NCBI RefSeq assembly: GCF_002261355.1
Contig: NZ_NEVU01000001.1
Coordinates: 62,001 to 126,000 of the forward strand
Length of the DNA: 64,000 bases
Direction of reading: 5' to 3'
Source: Bordetella genomosp. 12
Lineage (GTDB): Bacteria; Pseudomonadota; Gammaproteobacteria; Burkholderiales; Burkholderiaceae_B
Made by a program: the position numbers and the translations under genes. Below, one piece after another: positions 11,569-19,447 of the stretch. Positions within the stretch are counted from its first letter, which is position 1, and each line of letters starts with the position of its first letter. The notes under the pieces were generated by a model, which was not told where the DNA came from, did no database searches, and saw only the letters and a program-made list of their open reading frames with translations.

Positions 11569-12981
11569 ATGAGCTGGCAAGCCTTGTGCGAGATGACCGC
11601 GGTACAGATGCGCGCGGAGATCGCGGCCGGACAACTAAGCGCTCGCGAGCTGACCGAAGCGCACCTGGCGGCCATCGAGCAGCGTAATCCAGCCGTCAAC
11701 GCCATCGTGACGCTGGACGCGCCGGGCGCTCTGGCGCGCGCGCGGGCGGCCGATGAGGCACAGGCCCGGGGCGAGGCGCTGGGGCTGTTGCACGGCCTGC
11801 CCGTGGCGCACAAAGACTGTTTTCTGACCGAGGGCATGCGCACGACCTGGGGGTCGCCCGTCTACCGCGATTTCGTGCCGACGCAATCCAGCCTGATCGT
11901 CAGCCGTCAGGATGCCGCCGGCACCATCCGCCTGGGCAAAACCAATATGCCGGAGTTTGGCGCCGGCTCGCAGACCTTCAACCCGGTGTTTGGCGTGACG
12001 CGCAATCCGTACGACCTGGCGCTGACGGCAGGCGGCAGCAGCGGCGGCGCGGCCGCCGCGCTGGCCTGCCGCATGCTGCCTTTGGCAGACGGCACGGACA
12101 TGGGCGGGTCGCTGCGCAATCCGGCGAGCTTTTGCAATGTGGTGGGTTTGCGCCCCTCTCCCGGGCGCGTGCCGCAGTGGCCGAATGCCGCGGCCTACAA
12201 CAGCCTGACCGTGGCCGGACCCATGGCCCGCACGGTGAGCGATGTCGCGCTCTATCTGGCGGCGATGGCCGGGCCCGACGCGCGGGATCCCTGGACGCTG
12301 GAGCAGGACCCGGCCTGCTTCGCGCAGAGCCTGGAAAGCGATGTGCGGGGCACGCGGTTGGCGTATGCGCCCACATGGGGCGGGCTGCCGGTCGAGCCAC
12401 GCGTGCGCGACGCGCTGGCGGCCAGCTTGCCCGTGTTCGAATCCTTGGGCTGCGAAGTGCGCGAGGCCTGCCCGGATTTCAGCGGGGCGGATGCGGCGTT
12501 TCATGCCTTGCGCGGTCTGGCTTTCGCGGTCACCCAAGGCCAGACCCTGGCGCGCGAACGTGCGCGCATGAAGGACACCGTGATCTGGAATACCGAACTG
12601 GGTTTGTCCCAGGCGGGCGCGGCGTTGGCGCAAGCCGAGCGTGATCGCGCTGCCCTGTTCACGCGCATGCATGCCTTCATGCAGCAGCATGATTTTCTGA
12701 TCGGGCCAGTCAGCCAGGTCGCCCCGTTTCCGGTCGAAGAACCCTATGTCCGCGAGATCGACGGCACGGCGATGGATAACTACATCGATTGGATGCGTTC
12801 GGGCTATTACCTGTCCTTGACCGGGCATCCGGCCATTTCCGTGCCCTGTGGCTTTACGGCCGAGGGCTTGCCTGTCGGCATCCAGATCGTGGGGCGGTAT
12901 CGCGATGAGCTGGGACTGTTGCGCCTGGCTCATGCATTCGAGCAGGCCACCGGGCTGTGGCGCCGCGCGCCCGCACGCTAG
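11569..12981 (+). CDS. amidase (amidase-signature family)
   Basis: The product is a 470-residue cytoplasmic amide hydrolase of the amidase-signature family (Ser-cisSer-Lys triad). Visible catalytic elements are Lys82 in VAHKD, the Gly/Ser-rich GGSSGG at 155-160 with the cis-serine, and the nucleophile Ser181 in DGTDMGGSLRNPA. The C-terminal GHPAISVPCGFTAEGLPVGIQIVG block is also typical. The substrate cannot be told from sequence; it could be a carbon or nitrogen source amide. The ATG at 11569 has GAGG six bases upstream; an ATG at 11563 would overlap that site. It lies upstream of a Bug receptor (50-base gap) and divergent from an IclR regulator. Confidence 0.9.
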   Translation: MSWQALCEMTAVQMRAEIAAGQLSARELTEAHLAAIEQRNPAVNAIVTLDAPGALARARAADEAQARGEALGLLHGLPVAHKDCFLTEGMRTTWGSPVYRDFVPTQSSLIVSRQDAAGTIRLGKTNMPEFGAGSQTFNPVFGVTRNPYDLALTAGGSSGGAAAALACRMLPLADGTDMGGSLRNPASFCNVVGLRPSPGRVPQWPNAAAYNSLTVAGPMARTVSDVALYLAAMAGPDARDPWTLEQDPACFAQSLESDVRGTRLAYAPTWGGLPVEPRVRDALAASLPVFESLGCEVREACPDFSGADAAFHALRGLAFAVTQGQTLARERARMKDTVIWNTELGLSQAGAALAQAERDRAALFTRMHAFMQQHDFLIGPVSQVAPFPVEEPYVREIDGTAMDNYIDWMRSGYYLSLTGHPAISVPCGFTAEGLPVGIQIVGRYRDELGLLRLAHAFEQATGLWRRAPAR

Positions 12982-13031
12982 AGATTCAACAACGCGCAGC
13001 GCCGCTGCGCTTCATAAACGGGGAAAGCAGT

Positions 13032-14003
13032 ATGTTGTGCAGATTCTTGCAGCGCCTGGCCGTCGTTGGCCTGGCCAGTCTTGCCGCGATGTCGGGGGCG
13101 GCAGCGGCCCAAACCGAGTGGCCGCAAAAGCCAGTCACGCTGGTGGTGCCTTTTCCGCCGGGCGGCTCGACCGATGTGTTGGCGCGGCTGTTTGCGGCCA
13201 AGCTGGGTGATCGCCTTGGCCAGAGCGTGGTGGTCGAAAACCGCCCGGGCGCCAATACCGGGATAGGCGCGGCCGCCGTGGCGCGGGCTGCGCCCGACGG
13301 CTATACGCTGATGATCACGGGGGCGCCGACGTTTACCACCAACTCCTTGCTCTACCCGAACATCGGCTATGACCCGATCAAGAGTTACGAGTATGTGGCC
13401 ATCGCCGGCAGCGCGCCTTTCGTCATCCTGACCAACCCGCAGACGGGGCTGCAATCCGTGGCCGATATCATCAAGGCCAAGGACGCCTTGAGTTTTGGTT
13501 CGTTCGGCACGGCCTCCACACCGCATCTGGCCGGTGAGTTCCTGGCACAGCGCACCGGCGCGCATCTGTTGCATGTGCCTTATCGGGGCAGTGCGCCGGC
13601 CATGACGGATCTGATGGGCAATCAGATCCCGCTGTCCATCGATACGCTGGTGGCGGCGCTGCCGCAGATACGCGCCGGCAAGGTACGCGCCCTGGCGCTG
13701 ACCGGCGCGCAGCGGTCTTCCCTGCTGCCCGAGGTCCCGACGGTGATCGAGGCCGGGGTGCCGGACTACGACTTCATGACCTGGTTTGGCATCGTGGCGC
13801 CGCGCGGCACGCCAGCGCCGGTGGTGCAACGTCTGGCCTCGGAGGTGCAGGGCATGCTGGGCGAGGAAGGAACGCTGGCCAAGATGCGCGAGCTGGGCTT
13901 TGAACCCTTCTATGGCGATGCGGCCGCATTTCACACGCGCGTCGACCAGGAACTCAAGCGCAATGCCGGGGTGATCAAAAGCGCCGGGATCAAGGTCGAG
14001 TAA
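13032..14003 (+). CDS. Bug/TctC-family tripartite tricarboxylate periplasmic binding protein
   Basis: This is a periplasmic solute receptor of the Bug family, which is greatly expanded in Bordetella. It has 323 residues. A signal peptide (about 1-26, cleaved near AAAAQTEW) precedes the Bug core: WPQKPVTLVVPFPPGGSTDV, ENRPGANTGIGA, the HVPYRGSAPAMTDLMG block, VRALALTG and the PEVPTVIEAG motif. No TctA/TctB membrane genes are nearby, as for most Bug receptors. Placement 50 bases after the amidase suggests that it captures the amide or its carboxylic product. The ATG at 13032 follows GGGGAAAG. Confidence 0.93.
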   Translation: MLCRFLQRLAVVGLASLAAMSGAAAAQTEWPQKPVTLVVPFPPGGSTDVLARLFAAKLGDRLGQSVVVENRPGANTGIGAAAVARAAPDGYTLMITGAPTFTTNSLLYPNIGYDPIKSYEYVAIAGSAPFVILTNPQTGLQSVADIIKAKDALSFGSFGTASTPHLAGEFLAQRTGAHLLHVPYRGSAPAMTDLMGNQIPLSIDTLVAALPQIRAGKVRALALTGAQRSSLLPEVPTVIEAGVPDYDFMTWFGIVAPRGTPAPVVQRLASEVQGMLGEEGTLAKMRELGFEPFYGDAAAFHTRVDQELKRNAGVIKSAGIKVE

Positions 14004-14013
14004 TCACGCGGCC

Positions 14014-14022
14014 TGTGGATAA
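14014..14022 (-). promoter_or_regulatory. perfect DnaA-box match in an intergenic region
   Basis: TGTGGATAA is the exact complement of TTATCCACA. A second 8-of-9 match (TTATCCACG) lies at 14039-14047 in the opposite orientation, inside a hairpin. The role is unknown and the match may be chance. Confidence 0.35.
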
Positions 14023-14025
14023 GCA

Positions 14026-14053
14026 ATGGCCCGTGGACTTATCCACGGGCCAT
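14026..14053 (+). terminator. hairpin after the Bug receptor gene (terminator-like)
   Basis: A perfect 12-bp stem (ATGGCCCGTGGA / TCCACGGGCCAT) with a CTTA loop lies 23 bases after the stop. Only a short T-rich stretch follows, so factor-independent termination is plausible but not certain. Confidence 0.55.
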
Positions 14054-14127
14054 GATTCTTTGCGCGACAGGCGAGGCGATGCTTGGCTACACTGGCGCGT
14101 GCCCCTTGCCCCCTGGAGATATTCCGC

Positions 14128-14769
14128 ATGAACACACCTACGCCGACGGCCACGCGCGACGACGGTATGGGGAATATCGCCCTGCTCTCGGCCGCTGCCG
14201 AATGCTTTATGGAGCAGGGTTTTTATGCGACCAGCATCGATGACGTGGCGCAGCGCCTGGGCGCCACCAAGGGGCGCGTCTATCACTACTACCGCTCCAA
14301 GACCGATCTGTTCTTCGATGTGCATCGCGAGGGGATGCGGCGCAACTTCGAGGCGGTGCGTCCTGCCATGCAAGATGGCGCCAATGGCGCCGAGCGGCTC
14401 GCGGCGATGTTTCACCGGCACGCCCTGACCATGATGGAGAATCTGGCTTTCGAGACCGTGGTCGTGCATGGTGTGCACATGCATCGTCAGGCCGCCATCA
14501 CGCCGGCGCAACGCCGCACGCTCGATGAGTTGATGGTCATCCGCGATGACTTCGAGGCTTTGTTCAAGACGGTGGCCAGCGAGGGCGCGGCGGACGGGTC
14601 GCTGCGCACGGACGATGCCTCGGTGGCCGTCAAGGCGGCGCTGGGCGCGATCAACTGGATGGCCATCTGGTACCGTCCCCGCCAAGGCGAGACCGAGCAG
14701 GACCGCGATGCCCTGGCGCGCAAGATCGTCAGTGGTTTGATGTCGGGCCTGGCGGCGCGCCAGCCCTGA
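14128..14769 (+). CDS. TetR-family transcriptional regulator
   Basis: This 213-residue one-component repressor has an N-terminal TetR helix-turn-helix at about 18-62: LLSAAAECFMEQGFYATSIDDVA, then RLGATKGRVYHYYRSKTDLF. An all-helical ligand domain follows (about 70-205), with no family-specific motif that I can name. The ATG at 14128 has GGAG nine bases upstream. No divergent partner is present, since the gene before it ends in a hairpin and the next gene is convergent; its targets may lie elsewhere. A GlyGly-free, Arg/Asp-rich stretch RPRQGETEQDRDA sits near the C-terminus. Confidence 0.9.
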   Translation: MNTPTPTATRDDGMGNIALLSAAAECFMEQGFYATSIDDVAQRLGATKGRVYHYYRSKTDLFFDVHREGMRRNFEAVRPAMQDGANGAERLAAMFHRHALTMMENLAFETVVVHGVHMHRQAAITPAQRRTLDELMVIRDDFEALFKTVASEGAADGSLRTDDASVAVKAALGAINWMAIWYRPRQGETEQDRDALARKIVSGLMSGLAARQP

Positions 14770-14815
14770 TCTGTCCGGCCGGATCCGCCCGACATCGGCG
14801 GCGGGCCGCGGGTTT

Positions 14816-15100
14816 CTAGTGCTGGGCGAAATGCTTGAAGCGGCGCTCGCCGTCGTCGCGCCGTGACTCGAGTTCGCTGACCACCGCGGCAGGCGGGCCG
14901 CGCCGCATCCACTCCAGCATCTGGTCGATCTGATCCGGGGTGCCCTGCACCATGGCCTGGACGGTGCCGTCTTCCATGTTCTGTACCCAGCCGGTCGCGC
15001 CGACCAGGTGCGCGCGCCGCACGGTGGCATGGCGGTAGCCCACGCCCTGGACCTTGCCGCGCACGACGACGAAGACGGTTTCGATATGGGGGTCTTGCAT
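14816..15100 (-). CDS. acyP: acylphosphatase
   Basis: This small enzyme (94 residues) hydrolyses acyl phosphates. It shows the acylphosphatase fold signature GKVQGVGYRHATVRRAHLVGA with the phosphate-binding Arg, then GWVQNMEDGTVQAMVQG carrying the catalytic Asn. The length is typical for the family. The ATG at 15100 is preceded by AGGAAA on the coding strand; upstream in-frame sequence lacks similarity. It is a single gene, convergent with the TetR gene and divergent from the 2-hydroxyacid dehydrogenase gene. Confidence 0.93.
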   Translation of the reverse strand: MQDPHIETVFVVVRGKVQGVGYRHATVRRAHLVGATGWVQNMEDGTVQAMVQGTPDQIDQMLEWMRRGPPAAVVSELESRRDDGERRFKHFAQH

Positions 15101-15267
15101 GAGGGTTTCCTGTGGTGGCGATGTTGCAGGGCAGCATGATCGCGCCTTGGCCCGAATTATCGGGCCGCGCCGGCTGTCACGCCAAGCTGCCATCGTATAC
15201 TTCCCCTCGCTCCCGGGATGTCCCGGAGACGTCAGGCGGTGCGCCCAGCCGCATTATCCGAGCATCC

Positions 15268-16431
15268 ATGAGCCAGAATCTCTCCACGGTGACCTGCATC
15301 GAAGATCTGCGAGTCGTCGCCAAAAGGCGCGTGCCGCGCATGTTCTACGACTACGCCGATTCCGGCGCCTGGACCGAAGGCACCTACCGTGCCAACGAGA
15401 GCGAGTTCCACAAGATCAAGCTGCGTCAGCGCGTGGCGGTCAATATGGACGGACGCTCGCTGGCCACCACCATGGCCGGTATCGACGTCAAGATGCCCGT
15501 GGCGCTCGCGCCCACCGGCCTGACCGGGATGCAACACGCCGACGGCGAAATCCTGGCCGCGCAGGCGGCCGCTGATTTCGGCGTGCCCTTCACGCTGTCG
15601 ACCATGAGCATCTGCTCTATCGAGGACGTCGCGCAGGCTACGCAAAAGCCGTTCTGGTTCCAGCTCTACGTGATGCGAGACCGCGAGTTCATCGGCAATC
15701 TGATCGACCGCGCCAAGGCCGCGGGCTGCTCGGCGCTGGTGCTGACGCTGGATTTGCAGATCATGGGGCAGCGCCATAAAGACATCAAGAACGGCCTGTC
15801 CGCGCCGCCCAAGCCGACCTTGCGCAATATGCTCAACCTCGCCTTCAAACCGCGCTGGTGCCTGGGCATGCTGGGCACCAAGCGGCGCACTTTCGGCAAC
15901 ATCGTCGGCCATGCCAAGGGCGTGACGGACCTGGCCGCGCTGTCGTCGTGGACGGCCGAGCAATTCGACCCGCGCCTGAGCTGGGACGATGTGGCCTGGA
16001 TCAAGGAACGCTGGGGCGGCAAGCTCATTCTCAAAGGCATCCTCGATGCCGAGGATGCCCGCCGCGCCGCGGCCACGGGCGCCGATGCCCTCATCGTCAG
16101 CAACCACGGCGGGCGCCAGCTCGACGGTGCGCTGTCGACCATCGAAGTGCTGCCCTCGATCGTCAGCGAGGTAGGCTCGCAGATCGAAGTCTGGCTCGAC
16201 AGCGGCATCCGCTCCGGCCAGGACGTGCTCAAGGCCATCGCGCTGGGTGCGCGCGGCACCATGGTCGGGCGGGCCTTTCTGTATGGCCTGGGCGCCTATG
16301 GCAAGGCGGGCGTGACGCGGGCCCTCGAGATCCTCTACAAGGAGGCCGACGTGACCATGGCGCTGTGCGGCCGCCGCAACCTGGCCGAGGTCGACACCAG
16401 CATCCTCGTGCCGGGCACCTACCCGCGCTAA
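15268..16431 (+). CDS. FMN-dependent alpha-hydroxy acid dehydrogenase (LldD-like)
   Basis: The enzyme oxidises an L-2-hydroxy acid, most likely L-lactate, passing electrons to quinone or oxygen. The 387-residue protein has the family layout: RRVPRMFYDYADSGAWTE at the start, PVALAPTGLTGM for FMN contact, WFQLYVMRDREF, LILKGILDAEDA, and SNHGGRQLDGALSTIEVLP with the proposed catalytic base His280. DSGIRSGQDVLKAIALGARGTMVGRAFLYG contributes the FMN phosphate site. Length fits LldD (396 in E. coli), but glycolate or mandelate specificity cannot be excluded. No lactate permease or lldR is adjacent. The ATG at 15268 matches the conserved family N-terminus. Confidence 0.87.
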   Translation: MSQNLSTVTCIEDLRVVAKRRVPRMFYDYADSGAWTEGTYRANESEFHKIKLRQRVAVNMDGRSLATTMAGIDVKMPVALAPTGLTGMQHADGEILAAQAAADFGVPFTLSTMSICSIEDVAQATQKPFWFQLYVMRDREFIGNLIDRAKAAGCSALVLTLDLQIMGQRHKDIKNGLSAPPKPTLRNMLNLAFKPRWCLGMLGTKRRTFGNIVGHAKGVTDLAALSSWTAEQFDPRLSWDDVAWIKERWGGKLILKGILDAEDARRAAATGADALIVSNHGGRQLDGALSTIEVLPSIVSEVGSQIEVWLDSGIRSGQDVLKAIALGARGTMVGRAFLYGLGAYGKAGVTRALEILYKEADVTMALCGRRNLAEVDTSILVPGTYPR

Positions 16432-16576
16432 GTCAGGCCACGCGGCACGGCGTGCGATGGCGCCGCGCCGCGAGTCTCAAGGCGGATTTCCTTAGGACTT
16501 CCCGGCCGGGGCGCTTAGACTCTCTTTGATCGCACGCCACGCTGCTGGCGCTGCGAGCCAAACGGGAGGAGACCTC

Positions 16577-17152
16577 ATGGAAGGCATGCCAGAGAAGTTT
16601 GTGGATTTCTCGCGCCGTTTTACCGCGCTCGTCGATGGCGCGGGGGCGAACGAGGCGCGCATGCTCGATCAGGGCGCCGGCTTGTTGAGCGCCCTGATCG
16701 CGCAGGATGACTGGCTGCCCGAGGTGTACGCCCGCCCTCACCCGCAGTACTACCAGCAGTACCTGTTGCACGCCGACCCGCAGGAGCGATTCTCGGTGGT
16801 GAGCTTTGTGTGGGGGCCGGGGCAGAAAACGCCCATTCACGACCATACGGTGTGGGCCATCATCGGCGTGCTGCGGGGCGCGGAATGCTCGGAGATGTTC
16901 CGCCGTGGCGATCCTGGCCAGCCCATGGTGGCGGGGCCGACGCAGACACTGCAGACGCGCACGATAGACACCCTCTCACCGTCCACGGGCGACATACACC
17001 GCGTCTCCAATGCGTATGCCGACCGGGTCTCCATCAGCATTCATGTGTATGGCGGCAATATCGGCAAGATCTCCCGCCATGTGTTCGACCCCGAGACGAG
17101 CGAGCCCAAAGGCTTTGTGTCCGGTTACGGCAACGCCGCCGCGGCCTGTTGA
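16577..17152 (+). CDS. thiol dioxygenase (cysteine dioxygenase / 3-mercaptopropionate dioxygenase type)
   Basis: This 191-residue iron(II) cupin enzyme oxidises a small thiol to its sulfinate. The three-histidine iron site is seen as His88 and His90 in PIHDHTVWAIIGVLRGAE and His141 in GDIHRVSNA, with a conserved Tyr159 in HVYGG. The substrate-side position is YYQQYLLHAD (Gln60/Gln61) where cysteine-specific enzymes have Arg. That is the Gln-type group, which prefers 3-mercaptopropionate in characterised members. The ATG at 16577 has GGGAGGAG close upstream. It ends 47 bases before the convergent codA gene. Confidence 0.85.
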   Translation: MEGMPEKFVDFSRRFTALVDGAGANEARMLDQGAGLLSALIAQDDWLPEVYARPHPQYYQQYLLHADPQERFSVVSFVWGPGQKTPIHDHTVWAIIGVLRGAECSEMFRRGDPGQPMVAGPTQTLQTRTIDTLSPSTGDIHRVSNAYADRVSISIHVYGGNIGKISRHVFDPETSEPKGFVSGYGNAAAAC

Positions 17153-17165
17153 TCCTGGCGACAAG

Positions 17166-17191
17166 CGTGCTCGCGCAGGCGCGCGAGCACG
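17166..17191. terminator. hairpin between convergent thiol dioxygenase and codA genes
   Basis: A perfect 11-bp inverted repeat (CGTGCTCGCGC-AGGC-GCGCGAGCACG) lies in the 47-base gap between two convergent genes. It lacks a clear T tract, so it is a probable bidirectional transcription barrier rather than a textbook terminator. Confidence 0.5.
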
Positions 17192-17199
17192 TGATCAGC

Positions 17200-18477
17200 T
17201 TAACGCTGCAGTTGGAAGTCCACGCTGCCGGGCCGGCCCGGCAGATTGAGGCTGGCGCGAGCCGGCGGTGTGGTGGCAATGATGCGGCCGCCGCGCAGCA
17301 CTGCCAGGCGCGTGGCGCGCAGACGCAGGGCTTCGACGGGGTCGCGCGCTTGCAGCAGCACCAGGTCGGCGCGCTTGCCGACTTCCAGGCCGATATCCTG
17401 CAAGCCCATAATGGCCGCCGGCGTGGTCGTTACCGCGTCGAAGCAGGCGCGCATCGCCTCGCGGCCGGTCATCTGTGCGACGTGCAGGCCCATGTGGGCG
17501 ACTTCCAGCATGTCGCCGCTGCCCAGGCTGTACCAGGGGTCCATCACGCAATCGTGACCGAAGGCGACCGGGATGCCGGCTGCCAGCAGCTCGGGCACGC
17601 GCGTCATGCCGCGGCGTTTGGGATAGCTGTCGTGGCGGCCTTGCAGGGTGATGTTGATCAGCGGGTTGGCGATGGCGGCGACCCCGGCTTCGCGCATCAG
17701 CGGCAGCAGCTTGGAGACGTAGTAGTTGTCCATCGAGTGCATGGACGACAGATGCGAGCCGGTGACGCGGCCTTGCAGGCCCAGACGCTGGCTCTGATAG
17801 GCCAGGCTTTCGATATGACGCGACAGCGGGTCATCGCTTTCGTCGCAATGCATGTCCACCAGCAGGCCGCGTTCGGCAGCCAGCTCACAGAGAATGCGCA
17901 CGGACTCTGAGCCATCGGCCATCGTGCGCTCGAAATGCGGGATGCCACCGACCACATCCACGCCCATGTCCAGGGCGCGCGTGAGGTTGGCCAAGGCATT
18001 GGGCGAGCGCAGCAGGCCGTCTTGCGGGAAGGCCACCAGCTGCAGATCCAGATAGGGTTTGACCTGTTCGCGCACATGCAGCAGGGCTTCGACGGCCAAC
18101 AGGCGCGGATCGCACACATCGACGTGGCTGCGGATGGCCAGCAGCCCGCGGGCCACCGCCCAGTCGCAATACGCCAGCGCGCGATCGACCAGCGCCTGCT
18201 GTGTCAGTAGCGGCTTAAGCTCGCCCCACAGCGCGATGCCTTCGAGCAGGGTGCCGGATTGATTCACGCGCGGCAGGCCATAGGACAGGGTCGAGTCCAT
18301 ATGGAAGTGCGCATCGACAAACGGCGTGCTGACCAGTTGGCCATCGGCCTGCAGCGTCTGGCCCGCGTCGGCCGCCAGTTGGGGGGCGATGACGGCAATG
18401 CGGCCGTCTTGCACGCCGATGTCCAGCGGGCCGCGGCCATCGGGCAGCATGGCATTGCGAATGATGAGATCAAGCAT
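17200..18477 (-). CDS. codA: cytosine deaminase
   Basis: CodA converts cytosine to uracil and ammonia in the cytoplasm (pyrimidine salvage). The 425-residue amidohydrolase follows E. coli CodA closely. It has metal ligands His57 and His59 in DAHFHMD, Gln152 in AFPQDG that corresponds to the cytosine-contacting Gln156, and His210 with the catalytic Glu213 in MHCDE. His242 and Asp309 in GHDCVMDPWYSLG complete the site. It is the last gene of an operon with a BMP-type ABC transporter, 15 bases after the second permease, which suggests import of cytosine or a cytosine nucleoside. Confidence 0.93.
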   Translation of the reverse strand: MLDLIIRNAMLPDGRGPLDIGVQDGRIAVIAPQLAADAGQTLQADGQLVSTPFVDAHFHMDSTLSYGLPRVNQSGTLLEGIALWGELKPLLTQQALVDRALAYCDWAVARGLLAIRSHVDVCDPRLLAVEALLHVREQVKPYLDLQLVAFPQDGLLRSPNALANLTRALDMGVDVVGGIPHFERTMADGSESVRILCELAAERGLLVDMHCDESDDPLSRHIESLAYQSQRLGLQGRVTGSHLSSMHSMDNYYVSKLLPLMREAGVAAIANPLINITLQGRHDSYPKRRGMTRVPELLAAGIPVAFGHDCVMDPWYSLGSGDMLEVAHMGLHVAQMTGREAMRACFDAVTTTPAAIMGLQDIGLEVGKRADLVLLQARDPVEALRLRATRLAVLRGGRIIATTPPARASLNLPGRPGSVDFQLQR

Positions 18478-18492
18478 GGGAAATCCTTGGAG

Positions 18493-19437
18493 TCAGCGCT
18501 CGCCCTTGCGGTAGGGCTTCATCAGGGCCTGGGGATAGGCGGCGCGGCGCGCCACGATGACCAGGGCCAGTATCGAGAGAATGTAAGGCAGCATCAGGTA
18601 GACCTGATACGGCAGCGCAGGCAGGCCTGGCAAAGCGCCTTGTTGCAGGCGCAGTTGCAGCGCGTCGAAGAACGCAAACACCAAGGCGCCGATCAGGGCC
18701 TTGCCCGGGCGCCAGGACGCGAAGACCACCAGCGCCACGCAGATCCAGCCGCGGCCATTGATCATGTTGAAGAAAAAGGCGTTGAAGGCCGCCAGCGTCA
18801 GGAAGCTGCCGGCCACGCCCATGAGCGCCGAGCCGGCGACGATGGCGCCCATGCGCAGCTTGATGACGGACAGCCCCTGCCCTTCGGCTGCCGCCGGGTT
18901 CTCGCCCACCATGCGCAGCGCCAGCCCCAAGGGCGTGCGGTTGAGCAGCCAGGCGATCAGGGGCACCGCAATCAGCGCACCGAGCGTCATGGGCGTCAGG
19001 CCCGCCAGCACCGGGCCGATCAGCGGCACGCCAGCCAGCGATTTCATCTCGGCATAGGGCACGATGGTCGGCGGTGTTTCGACCTTGGGGAAGGTCACCC
19101 GGTAGGCGAAATATGACAAGCTGGTGGCCAGCATGGTCACGCCCAGGCCGGAGACGTGTTGCGACAGCCCCAGCGGCACGGTGAGCACGGCGTGCAGCAG
19201 GCCGAACACCGCGCCTGCCAATGCTGCGGCCAAGACGCCGACATATAGCGGCGCGCCCAGGTAGACCGCCAGCCAGCCGGTAAAGGCGCCGGCCACCATG
19301 ATGCCTTCGATGCCCAGGTTGAGCACACCTGCGCGCTCGCACATCAGCACCCCCAGGGTGCCGAGAATGAGCGGCGTGGCCAGCCGTAGCGTGGCGATCC
19401 AGAAGCTTGCCGATCCCAGCAAATCCATCCATTCCAT
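18493..19437 (-). CDS. ABC transporter permease, nucleoside/nucleobase type (NupQ/YufQ-like)
   Basis: This 314-residue inner-membrane permease belongs to the BPD_transp_2 family used by BMP-type nucleoside importers. It is highly hydrophobic with about eight to ten membrane helices. Family features include ERAGVLNLGIEGIMVAGAF near the N-terminus, SGLGVTMLATSLSYF, and the EAA-like region LALRMVGENPAAAEGQGLSV. It is the second permease of the operon, starting 10 bases after the first permease ends, and is followed by codA. It presumably pairs with the first permease in a heterodimeric channel. Confidence 0.92.
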   Translation of the reverse strand: MEWMDLLGSASFWIATLRLATPLILGTLGVLMCERAGVLNLGIEGIMVAGAFTGWLAVYLGAPLYVGVLAAALAGAVFGLLHAVLTVPLGLSQHVSGLGVTMLATSLSYFAYRVTFPKVETPPTIVPYAEMKSLAGVPLIGPVLAGLTPMTLGALIAVPLIAWLLNRTPLGLALRMVGENPAAAEGQGLSVIKLRMGAIVAGSALMGVAGSFLTLAAFNAFFFNMINGRGWICVALVVFASWRPGKALIGALVFAFFDALQLRLQQGALPGLPALPYQVYLMLPYILSILALVIVARRAAYPQALMKPYRKGER

Positions 19438-19447
19438 TGCGAGATCC

